Source: Rhizoclosmatium globosum
Taxonomy: Eukaryota > Chytridiomycota > Chytridiomycetes > Chytridiales > Chytriomycetaceae
Length of the DNA stretch: 64,000 bases
Reading direction: 5' to 3'
Assembly: GCA_002104985.1 (NCBI GenBank)
Contig: MCGO01000057.1
Location: 124,001-188,000 of the forward strand
The translations under genes and the position numbers were made by a program. Below the pieces are notes generated by a model, which did not search any database, was not told the origin of the DNA, and saw only the letters and a program-made list of their open reading frames with translations. Of the stretch, positions 12,169-23,800 are shown piece by piece (the first letter of the stretch is position 1; each line of letters opens with the position of its first letter).

Positions 12169-14644
12169 TCAATAGCATTCAGACTTTCCATGACTTCTGC
12201 TACCACACGCTGTACAAGCATGTTTATACCAGCACCGATCTCCATGTGAACATTTCCCTTTGTCATTAAAGTTGAAACAAGGCTTCTGTTCCCCGTCGTT
12301 TCCAATAACAGGACCAGTTCGTTGTTCACCATGATGCCCATTTCGTTCGCGTTTCTGGTATGTGCCACCACTTCCACCTCCGTTGTAGTCATTGTTGCGT
12401 GAGTTGTTGTTGTGGCGCTTGTTTTGATGGTATCCGTTTTGTTTCTCTCCATATGGCTTTGTAGTGGGAGGTGAGTCAAAGTTGTTGTTGTACTTGGAGG
12501 AGCTTCCTCCGAGGGCTGAAGCAAATGGGTGAGAGCTGTATCCAGAGGAATTGTGGTCTGGTGCTGTGGAGAGAGAGGGTGCAGAAGCAGAGGTTCTAGG
12601 AGAAATAGTGGCAGATGGAGAGTCGTGGTAAGATGCAGGAGCTGGTGAGGACATTGAAGATATAGCTGGTGGACCTGCAGTTGATAAACTAGATTCACCA
12701 CCGACTGCGGTGGAGCTTTGCGCGTTCGCAATATTAGACATAGGAGTGAAAGAGGTCAAGAAAGAAGAAGAGGACGAAGCCGCAGTCCGACCTCTCTTCT
12801 CTCTTCCACCAAAACCTTCCTCAACATTGGAACCATCATCCCGATGGAAATTGTCTCCACTAATGCTGCGTTCGCGCTTGTTGCCTGCACCATAATTTTG
12901 AACAGGTGGGGGAGGGGGAGGAGTATCCAGCATGGAGGAGGTTGGAGGGGTCGTGAAAGATTTTTCTTTGCCATAGCCCAATGAAGTTGGCTTTTCAGGC
13001 TCGCCTCGGACATCTCTCGCATACTCTCTATCAGAATAGGTAGGGCGAGTATCATACTCCTTGTCATAACGGTCCTTGTCATATCGATCACGGTCGTCTC
13101 TATCCATGTCACGATCTTCTGGATCCTGGCTGTCTCGGAAGTGGTCTCGCGATGAGTCACGGTCTCTGTTACTGTAGTTGCGGCGGCGAGACGTTGAAGA
13201 ATGACGGTCAGAGTGGCGAGACTTGCGTGAAGAATGTTCATGTTTGGAATCATAGAAGAATGACGAGTGAGTAGGGCGGGACTTGGATGGATGAGAGTTG
13301 TATCCGACAAAGCTGCTAGTTCCATTGGCGTAGTTTTCAGCATTAGGCTCAAACACTGAAACTGACAATGCGTTCAAAGACTCATGCTGTAAGGGCAGCG
13401 CCGCATTTCGACTAAAGCTTTTGCGAGTCACAAAAGCACCATAGGTAAAGCCTTCGAATATCGTGTCAAGTCGCGGGTTCTGCAAAAGTGAATCCATATT
13501 GTGGGGGCACTCAAAAGAGGTATGTGGACCAGCACAACGAATACAAACATGAGGACGGGCTAATGTAAAAAAATTAGAATATGGATGCCAATACAGTTGC
13601 TTATTTTTCAACAAAGAAACTTACAGCATGCTTTTGTACAGAATCCAGTTGCATTCCAGTTGTTGCAAGAGTCGGCAGCGGGCGTTTGTTTGGCTAGCTG
13701 GCATTTGTAGAAGGGATGGTCATCGAGACAGTATAGACAGACATTCAAACGAGTGCATCTATTTGGCTTGCACTGATTTTCGGAAGGAGAGTTGAAGACT
13801 TATGAAAACGGTTAGTATATTGGATTGAAAAATTGTCAGGCATCAACAACATACATGGACAGATACATGGTTTGTTTGGACAGTCGACTAGTTTGTGGGT
13901 CTTTTCGCGACAGTAGAGGCAGGTGTGGTCAAATGGGCAGAGGGCATCTGAGCATGCGTTTACTGGTTCTGGTGCGTTGAAGGCGAGACAGGGCAGAGAA
14001 AAGTGGAAATTCTTTGAGGTTGAAGTTGCCGTTGAAGTAGTTGTTGTTGTTGTTGTTGTCGCACTTTCCCCAGACAAAGTTAAAGTGGATGATGATTTTA
14101 AGACAGCAGCCACCGCGGCGAAGAGGGACTCCGCTGCAGACAGATCGGCAGCAAGTTGGGACCAGACAGCGAGTTGTGCTTGGTGGCTGCGAGCGAGTGC
14201 AGCGGCATCTGCTTCTGCGGCCTGGACGAGCGGGACGAGAGTGGCAATACGCTGCTCAAGGGCCGTCCGCAGCTGCTCGCCACGCCCTGGATGCATCCCG
14301 CTGGTCATTGTGATCAGCTGTGTTAGAGCCTCGTGTTGGTGCTGGTGGTGCTGTTGCTGTTGCTGCTGGCTGTGACTGTCCTGGGCGTATTGTTGTTGTT
14401 GTTGGTGTTGTTGGTGTTTGTCCTTTTGGAGCATGTCCTGTGGGGCAAGACCGCCCGCCTTAACCTCTCCCTGAAATGCCTGGCTGGTGCTGCTGCCGTT
14501 GCTGCTTACCGCGACCGGTGCTGACACGGGCGTCCCTGGAATCCCTGCGATTCCTCCTGTGTCCACTGGCCCCTGGTTCAGTGTCGAAGGCGAGGGTGAG
14601 GAGAGCATTTTGGTTGCAAAATTTTCACTGCCCTCCCAGTTCAT
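12169..14644 (-). CDS. Protein with four composite CCCH + CCHC zinc modules and RS/RD-rich linker
   Basis: Three exons on the minus strand: 14644-13855, 13798-13625, 13559-12169; 784 residues. The N-terminus is Gln/His-rich with a helical Ala-rich segment. Four modules share one layout: three Cys plus His in CCCH order, one residue, then a zinc knuckle C-x2-C-x3/4-H-x4-C. They lie at about residues 219-255, 262-296, 311-342 and 749-784. Module 4 is a textbook C-x8-C-x5-C-x3-H finger. Module 2 has Asn in place of the CCCH His. Between modules 3 and 4 is a ~400-residue Ser/Arg/Asp-rich region with RD repeats, like splicing or mRNA-processing proteins. CCCH and CCHC fingers usually bind single-stranded RNA, so an RNA-binding role is in line with the sequence; the specific function is unknown. 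Antisense frames here are shadows. Confidence 0.85.
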
Positions 14645-14784
14645 CTTCTGTCCTTGAACCGGGCCTCAGAGGAAACAGAGGGAAACAGAAAAACCATATA
14701 CAGAAGTGATTTTACTCCATTCTTTCTTTTTCAACGTGAAACACTCTGTTGTTTTTCCATCCCCTCCATCATTCAACTCCACTC

Positions 14785-16196
14785 TCACGGGAAGTATGCA
14801 TTCAGCACCTTCTTGCTCACATTAAACCACACAAACAACGACAAGATATACAACACTCCCAGTATGCTGATTGGGAACAAGAACACTTCAGGATGACGCA
14901 AGAAAGGCAGAACTAGTTTCATCGACACATTATATCAGTAGCAATAAAAGCATTTGTTGAAGGTAGGAATGTGAGTCGCAAGGAGTTGCGTGATTGAAAA
15001 ATATAAGTGGTGACGGCAATTGATAGTAATAACAGTCCACGAATTGGAGATTCAGGAATGGGTGAAAAAAGGCAAGAGGAACGTTAGCGATTTTCACAAC
15101 AGAAGTAAAATCGAAGTACACATACCGTTATAGCCCAGATGTGTCACATAAAAGTAGTATGTAATTGCGACAAGGTACAGTGTGTTTCCCACAAACAACG
15201 AAATCCATCCGTTTTGCGTCACTATTGGAATGAAAAAGAACTGCAACACATATGTGATGAGGAACACGGGAAAGAAGGCATTGCAGTGCACGTCAAAGCA
15301 ATAAGCCCATTCCACAGCTTGTTCCGCTGAGTGGATTTGCTGCTGAATCAGCATATTGTTTGTAAAGAACCTAATAGATTTTTATGATAACTTTCAGTTC
15401 CAAGCGATTCTTGAATGGTTGATGGATGGGTTGACATTCAAACTGACGATACCCATCCCTCTCCCTCTCCCTTCTACCGTAACTCCATCAACAGGAAACA
15501 CTCACCACACAATCGTTGCGACCACTGCTCCAACCAGTAAAAAGTCGACAAATCCCATAAACAGGATCAAATTCAACGTTCCCAACACTCCCAGCTTATA
15601 GGCAATTCCATACGCCACCGCGGTCACTACGAATCAAAGAGGGGTTAGCCAATGAGTCTCGAGGCTCAAGACGTGGGGATCCATTGCGTGTGGCGACTTA
15701 CCTGAGATGAATAATAGCAATAGCACTACAAATGCAGGATCATCTCTCGCCCATTGGTTTTTCGTCTCTATTTCAAGGTAAAATAAGCCATTCGTCCAAT
15801 ATATCTGTCGGGTGATGGAAGGATATTGATAGGAAGAGTAATGCCAATGGGCAACATCCACATTGGGTCATTGCGGTTTGAGGCGTCCCCCCCACCCAAA
15901 CGCATTCGACATCCAAAGCTCCACCCGTCCACCCCCCGATTCATCAAACAGAAAGTGCGATAGTTACGTTTGTGGTAAAAGATGTTTCGGTATCTGTGGA
16001 AGCGCCTGTTAGTGAAAACACCATCCTTCCTTCCCACAAATCCTCAAAAATCATGTACGTACACTCTACGAGGCGATATAACAAGATACAGCATTTGCCA
16101 TAGGGCAAATTCAAAGTCCATTTGCGGTAGTTGCAGCATTCGCTTGAAATACGCTATGGAGGATGCGGCGGTCCCGCTCCTTGAAACCCGTGGCAT
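14785..16196 (-). CDS. GMH1: UNC-50/Gmh1 family Golgi membrane protein
   Basis: Six exons: 16196-16063, 15993-15968, 15767-15702, 15626-15506, 15370-15126, 14912-14785; 239 residues. Family hallmarks are obvious: QMDFEFALWQMLYL near the N-terminus, RRVYRN, QTKNQWARDDPAF, the FDVHCNAFFP motif, and GNTLYLVAITYYFYVTHLGY. Five to six TM segments. In yeast Gmh1 is a Golgi protein linked to the Arf-GEF Gea1; in animals UNC-50 is needed for transport of some receptors. Exon 2 is only 26 nt. The start at 16196 gives a 26-residue N-terminus before the conserved block, as in relatives; the next Met is 16139. Splice sites are canonical and all phases agree. Confidence 0.95.
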
Positions 16197-16258
16197 TTTC
16201 AGAGAAAAGTGGAACGGAGAAAACAGTAACTCGAAAGAAAACCAAATAAATCCATTTT

Positions 16259-18385
16259 TTAATCGTCTTCTTCATCTCGATATTTCGCCATTGGGTCCTC
16301 AAAGCCTGCTCGCTTCATTCTGTATGCTTCCAAATCTTCTTCAGTGACATCCACACTGTCTTCCACCGTGTTGTACTTTTTACGCTTCTTCCCTGCAACG
16401 CCTCCTTCATCATCCGATCCTGCACCCCCTGCAAGCCTTTTACGTGCTTCCTCTCTTTCCAAAGCTTTCTTGAGCTTCTCGTTGTCAATCACAACTTCAC
16501 CCTCACCCAATCGAGCACCTTTCCCGCCCTTTTCCTTCTTCTTGTCTTCTTTGGCGCTGGCGGAGGTCAACTCTTTGGCTGTTTTGAGAAGATGTGTTTC
16601 ATATAATGACTTTGCTGCGGCTGCTTCTTGGTGAGCTTGTGCATTGTTCACGTTGTCTTGCATGAGCTTGTTGGAGGCAGCAGCAGCTTCAATTCCGGCT
16701 TGCCCAGTACAATAAGAGCTTCGAACAAAGGCGTGACAACAAGCGTAACCCCATCGGCCAGCGTTCCAATATGATCCCCAAATTGCAGTGTGGTTTTGGA
16801 AAAGTCTAAATTTTGATATTAATCATGCTATAATGAGGAAAGCTTATCAGGCAACACTTACACATCTTCTTCGTATTTTGATCTGATTGTCGCCCGTTCT
16901 TGACCCTTGATAACTTTACCAGTTTGAGAATATTCAACGTAGTGCTCTGTTTGTGCCAACAACAACTCTTTTGGAGGTGCTTGTAGGTGTTCTTCTCCAC
17001 CATACCGAGCCAAGACGCTGTCCTTCTTGACTTCCGCCACAGATTCCTTCTTCCTTTCGTGCTCTCTAAACAGAATTTCTCCCATAGTGGGATTAGCTTG
17101 CAGATGGATTTGCGAAGCTTGTTGACCAGTTGCGGCACCAGCTCCCTGCCAAGCAAACATTTGCAACTGAGCCATCTTTGGCGCATCACCAGTCCATCGA
17201 ACAAAGTTGTCACCAGCGTATTGCAGCTCATTTGGATCCTTGTCCTTGTTCGGGTTGTCACGCATAGATCTCGTCTTTGGATCATAGTACGCACTGTTCT
17301 TGTCCAAGTTCAAGAGATACTTTGCAGTGTCTTCACGAATACGCAAGTTTCTGACTGTCGTACGACTCTTGGTATCCAACTTCTGTCCAATCTGGTCAGC
17401 AGCATCCGCGTATTTGTCTTCGTCATCTTCGCCTTCATCTTCATCTTCCAACAAGGCCAAGAGCTTCTTCTTCTCCGCGTCGGCGCCCACTTGTCCTTCT
17501 ACTGTCGCACCACCAGATACAACAGCTTCGCTAGATCCACCAGCTGCTGCGGCACTCAATTCCTTCTGAGCCGCTTCCTCACGTAACCGCTTTCGCTCTT
17601 GATCAACCAATTCCCAATCTTTGATGATCTTGGAGTGCTCAGAGGGATCGTAACCATTCCATCGATCACGTTTTGCATCAAATCCAAGGTTTAAGGTCGT
17701 AACGTGTTCATCTGCGCTGATCGTTTTTTGGATGGCTTTTGCGGTCTTTGCGGCGGGACGCGGACGGTCAAGGCAATCGCGGGTTTTGTGTGTCATTGCA
17801 CCACTTGTTGGACAAGAGTCAGGACAGGATCAGCGGTATTTTGAACACACGTACCAGTTCTCACATGCTCCCTTTCTAAACTTCTTCGCCACGACGCTTG
17901 TATCTTTTGCACCTCGTTGGTACCAGTCAGTGATAGATGCTTCGTTCTTTTCTCCAGGCCCCTTTTGATGCTTCAGTGTTGGGTGGTGGATATCCAAGTA
18001 CCAAGGTGCTTGCGAGATATCTGTAGAAGAGTGTCATTATGAAGTTTGAAGGACCAGAGGTTGGTGTGAGGGGACAGGAGGGCAACTGCGCACACACAGC
18101 CCTTGAAGAAGTAACACGTACAGTTTGGAATGTGAGGATTGATGTTTGTTCCGGTTTCAGGATCTATTTCTGCAGGAATTGTTCCGCTGTGTGGTGAAAG
18201 AGAAGGTGAGTGGGCAGCAAGGCATGGCAACAACCAACTCACGCTTTACGCTGTTCCTCAATTACTTTCTGGCGCTTGAACTCTTCTCGTGACAATTTCA
18301 CAGCTCCAGCTGAAGGGAGGTCGCCGGTGATGCTCATTGAGCCAGCTGTTCCGAGTGGTGTGTTGTTGGCTCCACTGCGACTCAT
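16259..18385 (-). CDS. SLU7: Pre-mRNA splicing factor Slu7
   Basis: Five exons: 18385-18243, 18186-18122, 18020-17855, 17803-16862, 16805-16259; 620 residues. Slu7 acts in the second step of splicing, helping 3' splice-site choice. Recognised from [10 protein letters not shown], the zinc knuckle C-x2-C-x4-H-x4-C ([13 protein letters not shown], split by the intron at 17804-17854), [35 protein letters not shown], the FVRWTGDAP block and, in the last exon, the IWGSYW...GWGYACCH...YCTGQAG segment. Acidic stretch [15 protein letters not shown] mid-protein. The Lys-rich C-terminus is typical. Gene sits tail-to-head with UNC-50, both minus. Confidence 0.97.
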
Positions 18386-18520
18386 ATGTTCTTTTTCCCC
18401 CTCTTTCCTTTCTCTTTAAGCAAAACTTCCAAGTAAAAGCAATTTATTTGGTTTTGATTCAAACCATACAGCTCATTCATTCACACACACATCAACGTTG
18501 AAGCAACATTAGGACACCAC

Positions 18521-18997
18521 TTAGAACTTGGTGAACTGCTTGGCACCAACACCCTTGACAATCTTCTTCTGGACCTTGAGGACGTTGAAGCGGACAGTCT
18601 TGGAGATTGGACGGCACTGACCAACGGTAACCAAGTCACCGGCCTCAACTCCAATGAAAGCTGGGGACAAGTGAGCAGAGAGGTTCTTGTGACGCTTCTC
18701 GTATCTGTTGTACTTTGGAATGTAGTGGAGGTACTCTCTGCGGATGACGATGGTTCTCTTCATCTTGTTGGAGACAACGACTCCCTTCAAGATACGACCA
18801 CGGATAGAGATGGTTCCAGAGGTGAATGGGCACTTCTTGTCAATGTAGGTACCCTCAATGGCCTCCTTTGGAGTCTTGAAGCCGAGACCGACATCGTTGT
18901 ACCATCTCTTGGCAGCACCCTTCTTCTTGAGGGCGAGCTTAGAGTTCTGGAAAACTCCTGGCTGGAATTGGAAAGCTTTCTCGGTCTGTTCAGCCAT
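18521..18997 (-). CDS. RPS11: 40S ribosomal protein uS17 (S11)
   Basis: Single uninterrupted frame of 158 residues, full family length. Small-subunit protein near the 5' domain of 18S rRNA. Characteristic blocks: an N-terminal [31 protein letters not shown], the OB-fold core with [27 protein letters not shown], and [13 protein letters not shown]. Codon choice is strongly biased to C/G-ending codons compared with the genes around it, as expected for a highly expressed gene. ATG context is AAAATGG on the coding strand. Lack of introns is unusual here, where almost all neighbours have them. Confidence 0.98.
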   Translation of the reverse strand: MAEQTEKAFQFQPGVFQNSKLALKKKGAAKRWYNDVGLGFKTPKEAIEGTYIDKKCPFTSGTISIRGRILKGVVVSNKMKRTIVIRREYLHYIPKYNRYEKRHKNLSAHLSPAFIGVEAGDLVTVGQCRPISKTVRFNVLKVQKKIVKGVGAKQFTKF

Positions 18998-19530
18998 TTT
19001 GGTGTACTAAACAAGAAATGAGTTAGTAATTCACACTTCAAGCTAGTTTCATGTGGGAGAGAGAGAGAGAAGCGTTGAGGGGGAAAGGGCCTGAAGTTGA
19101 AACATTGATTGCCCATCCATTCGCAAACACCAACAAAACCGATCGCAATTATCCTCGGCCGAGCAACTGGACTGGAAGAGCCGACTGTTTCTCCTCAAGT
19201 GCCATCTGACATGCAATGCGCCATCGGACCGAGGTCCTTCGTTAGATTGAGCAGAGCATGGAAACCCATGTCGAATTCAGAGGGCATGTCGCCATCCATC
19301 AAGTGGCAGCCAATCCATCGCAGTCCTCCTTCAGTTCGTCCAGTGTAGTTGATGCGTTCCATTGGTGACTATTGCGTTCTCGGATGGCGGTGGGAGGGTC
19401 GGTGGAGGAGGGGATGAGCTGGTTGGAGGTACGCACGTTTCTGTGAGGAAAAGGAGTGACCAACAAAAATCAAACTCAAACCAAACACCCAAACACCCCC
19501 TCAAACAAACAAACAAACAACACAAAACAA
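18998..19530. promoter_or_regulatory. Divergent intergenic region, uS17 (-) / MoaA (+)
   Basis: 533 bp between two diverging start codons, so both promoters and 5' UTRs must lie here. An (AG)n run sits at about 19056-19070 near the uS17 side and an A/C-rich (CAAA)n tract at 19468-19530 leads directly into the MoaA ATG, a usual look for a fungal 5' UTR. Short frames in this stretch have no recognisable product. Confidence 0.5.
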
Positions 19531-20866
19531 ATGACCAAGCGATTGATGGATACGTTTGGTAGAAGGCACAACTACCTCCGTATATCCCTGACTGAAAAGT
19601 GTAATCTGAGGTAGACTTCTTATATTCTTAGTAACGAATCATATGCACGAAAAGCTGACCTGTCTTTCTCTCTCCGGTCCAGGTGTACCTACTGTAAGCG
19701 ATCAGTATTCAAATGATGTATAATTTCAAACCGGCATTGTACATCTAGGCATGCCAGCAACGGGTGTTCCGACCTTGACACCCAACAGCAAGCTTCTCTC
19801 AACAAACGAAATCCTGCGTCTCGCCTCAATCTTTGTCAAAGAATGCGGCGTGGAGAAGATTCGGCTGACTGGTGGCGAACCAACTGTTCGCAGGGACCTG
19901 CTCGAAATCATAGGTTAGCTTTACTGGTTTCTCTTGAGTCGGCTGTGATCCCGCGAATGAAACGAATGTCTCATGAAAACAACAATGTTTCTCAAAACAA
20001 CAGAGGGCTTGGATAAGCTGCGATCGCACGGTTTGACGTCAATTGGAATGACAACAAATGGCCTCGCGTTGAAATCAAAGCTGCCAGCCTTGAAACAGGC
20101 GGGACTCGATCACTTAAACATTTCTTTGGATACAATGAGTCCCCATATGTTTGAACTATTGACCAGAAGGCGGGGTTTGTTACAGACTGGATTTCGAATC
20201 AGCAGAATATTGACATCATCCATCAATAGGCCATCAAAGCGTTGTTGATTCTATTTATGCAGCTTTGGATACTGGGTTCAAGTCCGTCAAGCTTAATAAC
20301 GTGGTGATGAACGGCGTAAATGACCATGAAGTCGTTGATTTTGTTGAACTCACCCGAAACCACGATTTATATGTGCGATTCATTGAGTATATGCCGTTCG
20401 ATGGTAACTTTTTTCATGGGAAATATACTTGAATTGACTGACGCTTTATTCAGGTAACCAATGGTCCAACAAAAAGTTTGTGCCGTACAAGACATCTCTT
20501 GCACAAATCAATTCCTTCTTTGCACCAACGCCCGTATTCAAGGCTTCCGATGACCCAAACGATACCTCTAAAGCATACAAGCTTGATGGATTCAAAGGAA
20601 AGTTTGGTTTCATCACAAGTATGAGTGAACACTTTTGTTCAACATGTAGCCGGATACGATTGCTTGCGGATGGAAATCTCAAAGTTTGCTTATTTGGAAA
20701 TAACGAAGTGAATCTCAGGGATGTGTTGAGATCATCGGATAATGTCCCTGATGAAGAAGTCATTCGTGTGATTGAGGAAGCTGTGAGACGGAAGAAGAAG
20801 CAACATGCGGGGATGGAGAATCTGGCTACGATGGAAAACCGGCCAATGGTTTTGATTGGCGGATAG
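19531..20866 (+). CDS. moaA: GTP 3',8-cyclase, molybdenum-cofactor biosynthesis (MoaA/Cnx2/MOCS1A)
   Basis: Radical-SAM enzyme for the first step of molybdenum cofactor synthesis, usually mitochondrial in eukaryotes. Six exons: 19531-19610, 19683-19693, 19749-19913, 20004-20174, 20230-20403, 20454-20866; 337 residues. Seen: [19 protein letters not shown], the N-terminal 4Fe-4S motif C-x3-C-x2-[30 protein letters not shown], the C-terminal cluster motif C-x2-C-x13-C (FCSTCSRIR...VC) and the terminal IGG needed by the family. Two of the three radical-SAM cysteines are reached only by including an 11-nt exon. The start at 19531 has a good context but leaves almost no targeting peptide; an unseen upstream exon is possible. 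It stops at the GG tail, so it is not the animal-type MoaA-MoaC fusion. Confidence 0.94.
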
Positions 20867-20890
20867 TTACTGAATATAGTTTATTTACCG

Positions 20891-23800
20891 TTAAAACATT
20901 GTGTTATTTCTCATGAGTTTCTTTCCCTCTTTGTTCAGTGGACTTTTCACACTCCGTTGCGGACTTGTCATTTGCACAGTTGATGACCGTTCCATAATGT
21001 TGGACAAAGGCGACGACATTCCCCTTTCTCCGACTACAGGCTTTCGTTTCACTCCCATTATTACGTCTCTTGCTCCAGGGCTCTGTGAGAATGAGAATCC
21101 ACGATTCCGCATCATTTCTCCTGTTTTCATTACAGTTAAACCACCTTTGCTTGAAACAATGTCGTCTGCCTCGTTCAAACTGCTTGGTCTCATGGGACTG
21201 AACGGCGTTCGGAGCTCTGATGACATTAAATACGTTCCCACAGTTTGAGCAGATCCGATTGTACCAATTGTTAAAGCGCCTGTTGATTCATACATGGGCA
21301 TACTGTATTCACTTTGTACTACTCGTGTATCTACTTGGAGAGGGAAGGGGGGCATTTTCTTGGGAGGTTCTGGTGATGGAGGCTGTGGACTTCCTTTGGT
21401 AGAATCAGTTCGAGGTATAGCTGGATTAATTGTGTCAATCACAAGATAATCCTCCTTTTTAACTCTTGATGCTCGCGAAGCTGGAGATTCAAATTGGACT
21501 GAAGCAGATGGTGATATTCCATCTGCTAATAATTGCGAGGAAAGACCCCAATTACTTGCTCTTTTTGATATCGACTTCCTCTTCTCTGTCATCCATAAAG
21601 ACGCTCTTCGAAGCTCAGATGGAACATGACCCTTTCCTTCAACTGACAACTCTTGCATAATGTGGATGTTTGTCGGATAAAAGAGGCGATAGCAGAATAG
21701 AAACACAATCCGAGGGAGGTTACATACAACTAATTGAAGAGGAATTTCAAGCCAAAAAGTGCTTCGTACATATAAGATTTCAAATAATCCCGGTACTAAT
21801 GATGTTTTGGCGGCAGCGTATGATAGGGAAAATAGTACAAGAATCAACATTACAACCGACATCAAGATGAGAGAAATCCAATTCCATGATCGCATGCTCA
21901 CAATTACAAACATGTTGGCATGTAATATTCCAAATATGGCAAGTACAACACTGATTTCGCCGAACCCCCAATTTTGACCTTTTTCATCAACCGTATCGCC
22001 ATCACAAGCACCCATTACGAGGAAAAACAAGGCAAGAGACTGATAGAAAGCATCGAACATGTACACAAAGAATCTCCTGTAGCTAAATGCAGGGACTTCT
22101 AATTTGTACAGTGGTGGGAAGGCAAGCGTAAATTCTTGGCCTATGTCAATGTCGAAAATCCCAATCAAACCAACTGGTAAAGATGTCAGCAAAATATTGT
22201 AAAAGATCCTAGTGAATTATTAGTTTGATGGATAATCTCTCATTTCACAATTTACATGAAAGTCAAGTCATATGCAGTTCCTGATGAGAAACCACAATAA
22301 ATTTGAAACCAAAAGAGGGCAAGACTAAACGATACAAGTTAGCAAACACAATGAAGTGTTAATCTCACCTCCAAACGAGATTTTTGAAGAAAAAGTTCAA
22401 AATCATTTCTGCAGTTCGGACGTAACTCCAATGACCATGAACTAACAATAACCGTTTCAAGTACTTAAATTGAGCGATTGCATAATCAGAGGCCATCACT
22501 GCCTGCAAACCCTCCTCGCCTGCTATACCGACACCAATATGTGCGGCTTGAATCATACTGACATCATTAGCACCATCACCGATTGCAAGGCATGTGCATT
22601 GAATAGAGTTTTTTACCAACTCAACAACTTTGGCTTTTTGCAATGGAGAGACTCGGCAACAAATTACAGCGGCGCAACGTGTTCCCAACTCCAGCAATAG
22701 TTGCCGCTGATCATCAAGCAAAGCATAACGAAGAGCGTCTCCATCAATCACAAGTGCATAAGGCTCGTTTTGGTTGTTTTTAGACACGTTCTTGAAGAAC
22801 CTTCTGTCCTTTGTTGATGCGTCCTCTGCTTCATCTACACCAAAGAATTTGCTAAGAGCTTCCGAAAGTTGCTTCTTGATTTCTCCAGCCTCATCTTGAC
22901 AGTCTTCAGATGCACCTCGAACAAGAATGAGGTTCATATTTTTGCTGAGTAGGTTACACGATAAGCCAATGTTGATTGCAGTTTCCAGCTTATCTCCAGT
23001 AAGAACCCACAGCTTGATTCCAGCAGAAAGCAGTGTTTTTATACATTCTGGTACACCTTCTTGGAGTTTGTCTTCGATCGCTGTGGCGCCCATCAAAATC
23101 AAGTCTGTCTCGATCTTTTCAGCGATTTCGTCCATTTTCTGTTCTCGACTATCAAGTGAAGTAGACGCTTGGTTATATTCTTCCGACCATTTTGAATAAG
23201 TTTCCGCTGAAATGAGCTTATATGCGATACATAGTGTTCGTAACCCTTCGAAACAGAGTTAATCCTAAATCGCCAACAACATCATCCTTACCATCTTCTG
23301 CAAATTCCTCAAGATGTTCTGACGTTATTTTTTTCATCATGTCTTGTCCCGAAGCTAAGCGCTCGTATATCATTGAATCTGCTCCTTTACAATACAACAC
23401 AATTTCGCCAGCAGGTCTTTTGACGATGACGCTCATTCGTTTTCGAGTTGAATTAAACTCGATGACGTTTAAAAGCTCAGATTGCTCATCTTCTCCTAAA
23501 ACGTCAACAGTCAGGCCCACAGTACTCCTTGCTTTGAAAACAAATCCAACATCCCTTGCTGCTTGAACCAGCGCGGCTTCGTCGGGGCTTTGCGCGTTAT
23601 ATTTAAATAATTCTGGATTATCTACATCCTTCGAAATCAAGACAGAGTGACAGACGGCAAGTGATGTAAAGAAGTCTCTCAATGGTGCGTATTGCGGATG
23701 ATTCATGTTTGAGAGTTCTCTCGTCAACAGAGAATCAGAAAATTTCAAGTCATCATCATCGTCGTCACTGCATTCTCCGCCCTCTCCGGTTGCATCAATG

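Noticed and set aside
14041..14524. Plus-strand Leu/Val-rich frames with apparent TM segments
   Set aside because: Antisense of CAA/CAG-coded Gln/His repeats in the zinc-module gene.
19109..19348. Plus-strand 79-codon frame as an N-terminal exon of MoaA
   Set aside because: No splice donor joins it in frame to [11 protein letters not shown], and its sequence does not resemble a targeting peptide or MoaA.
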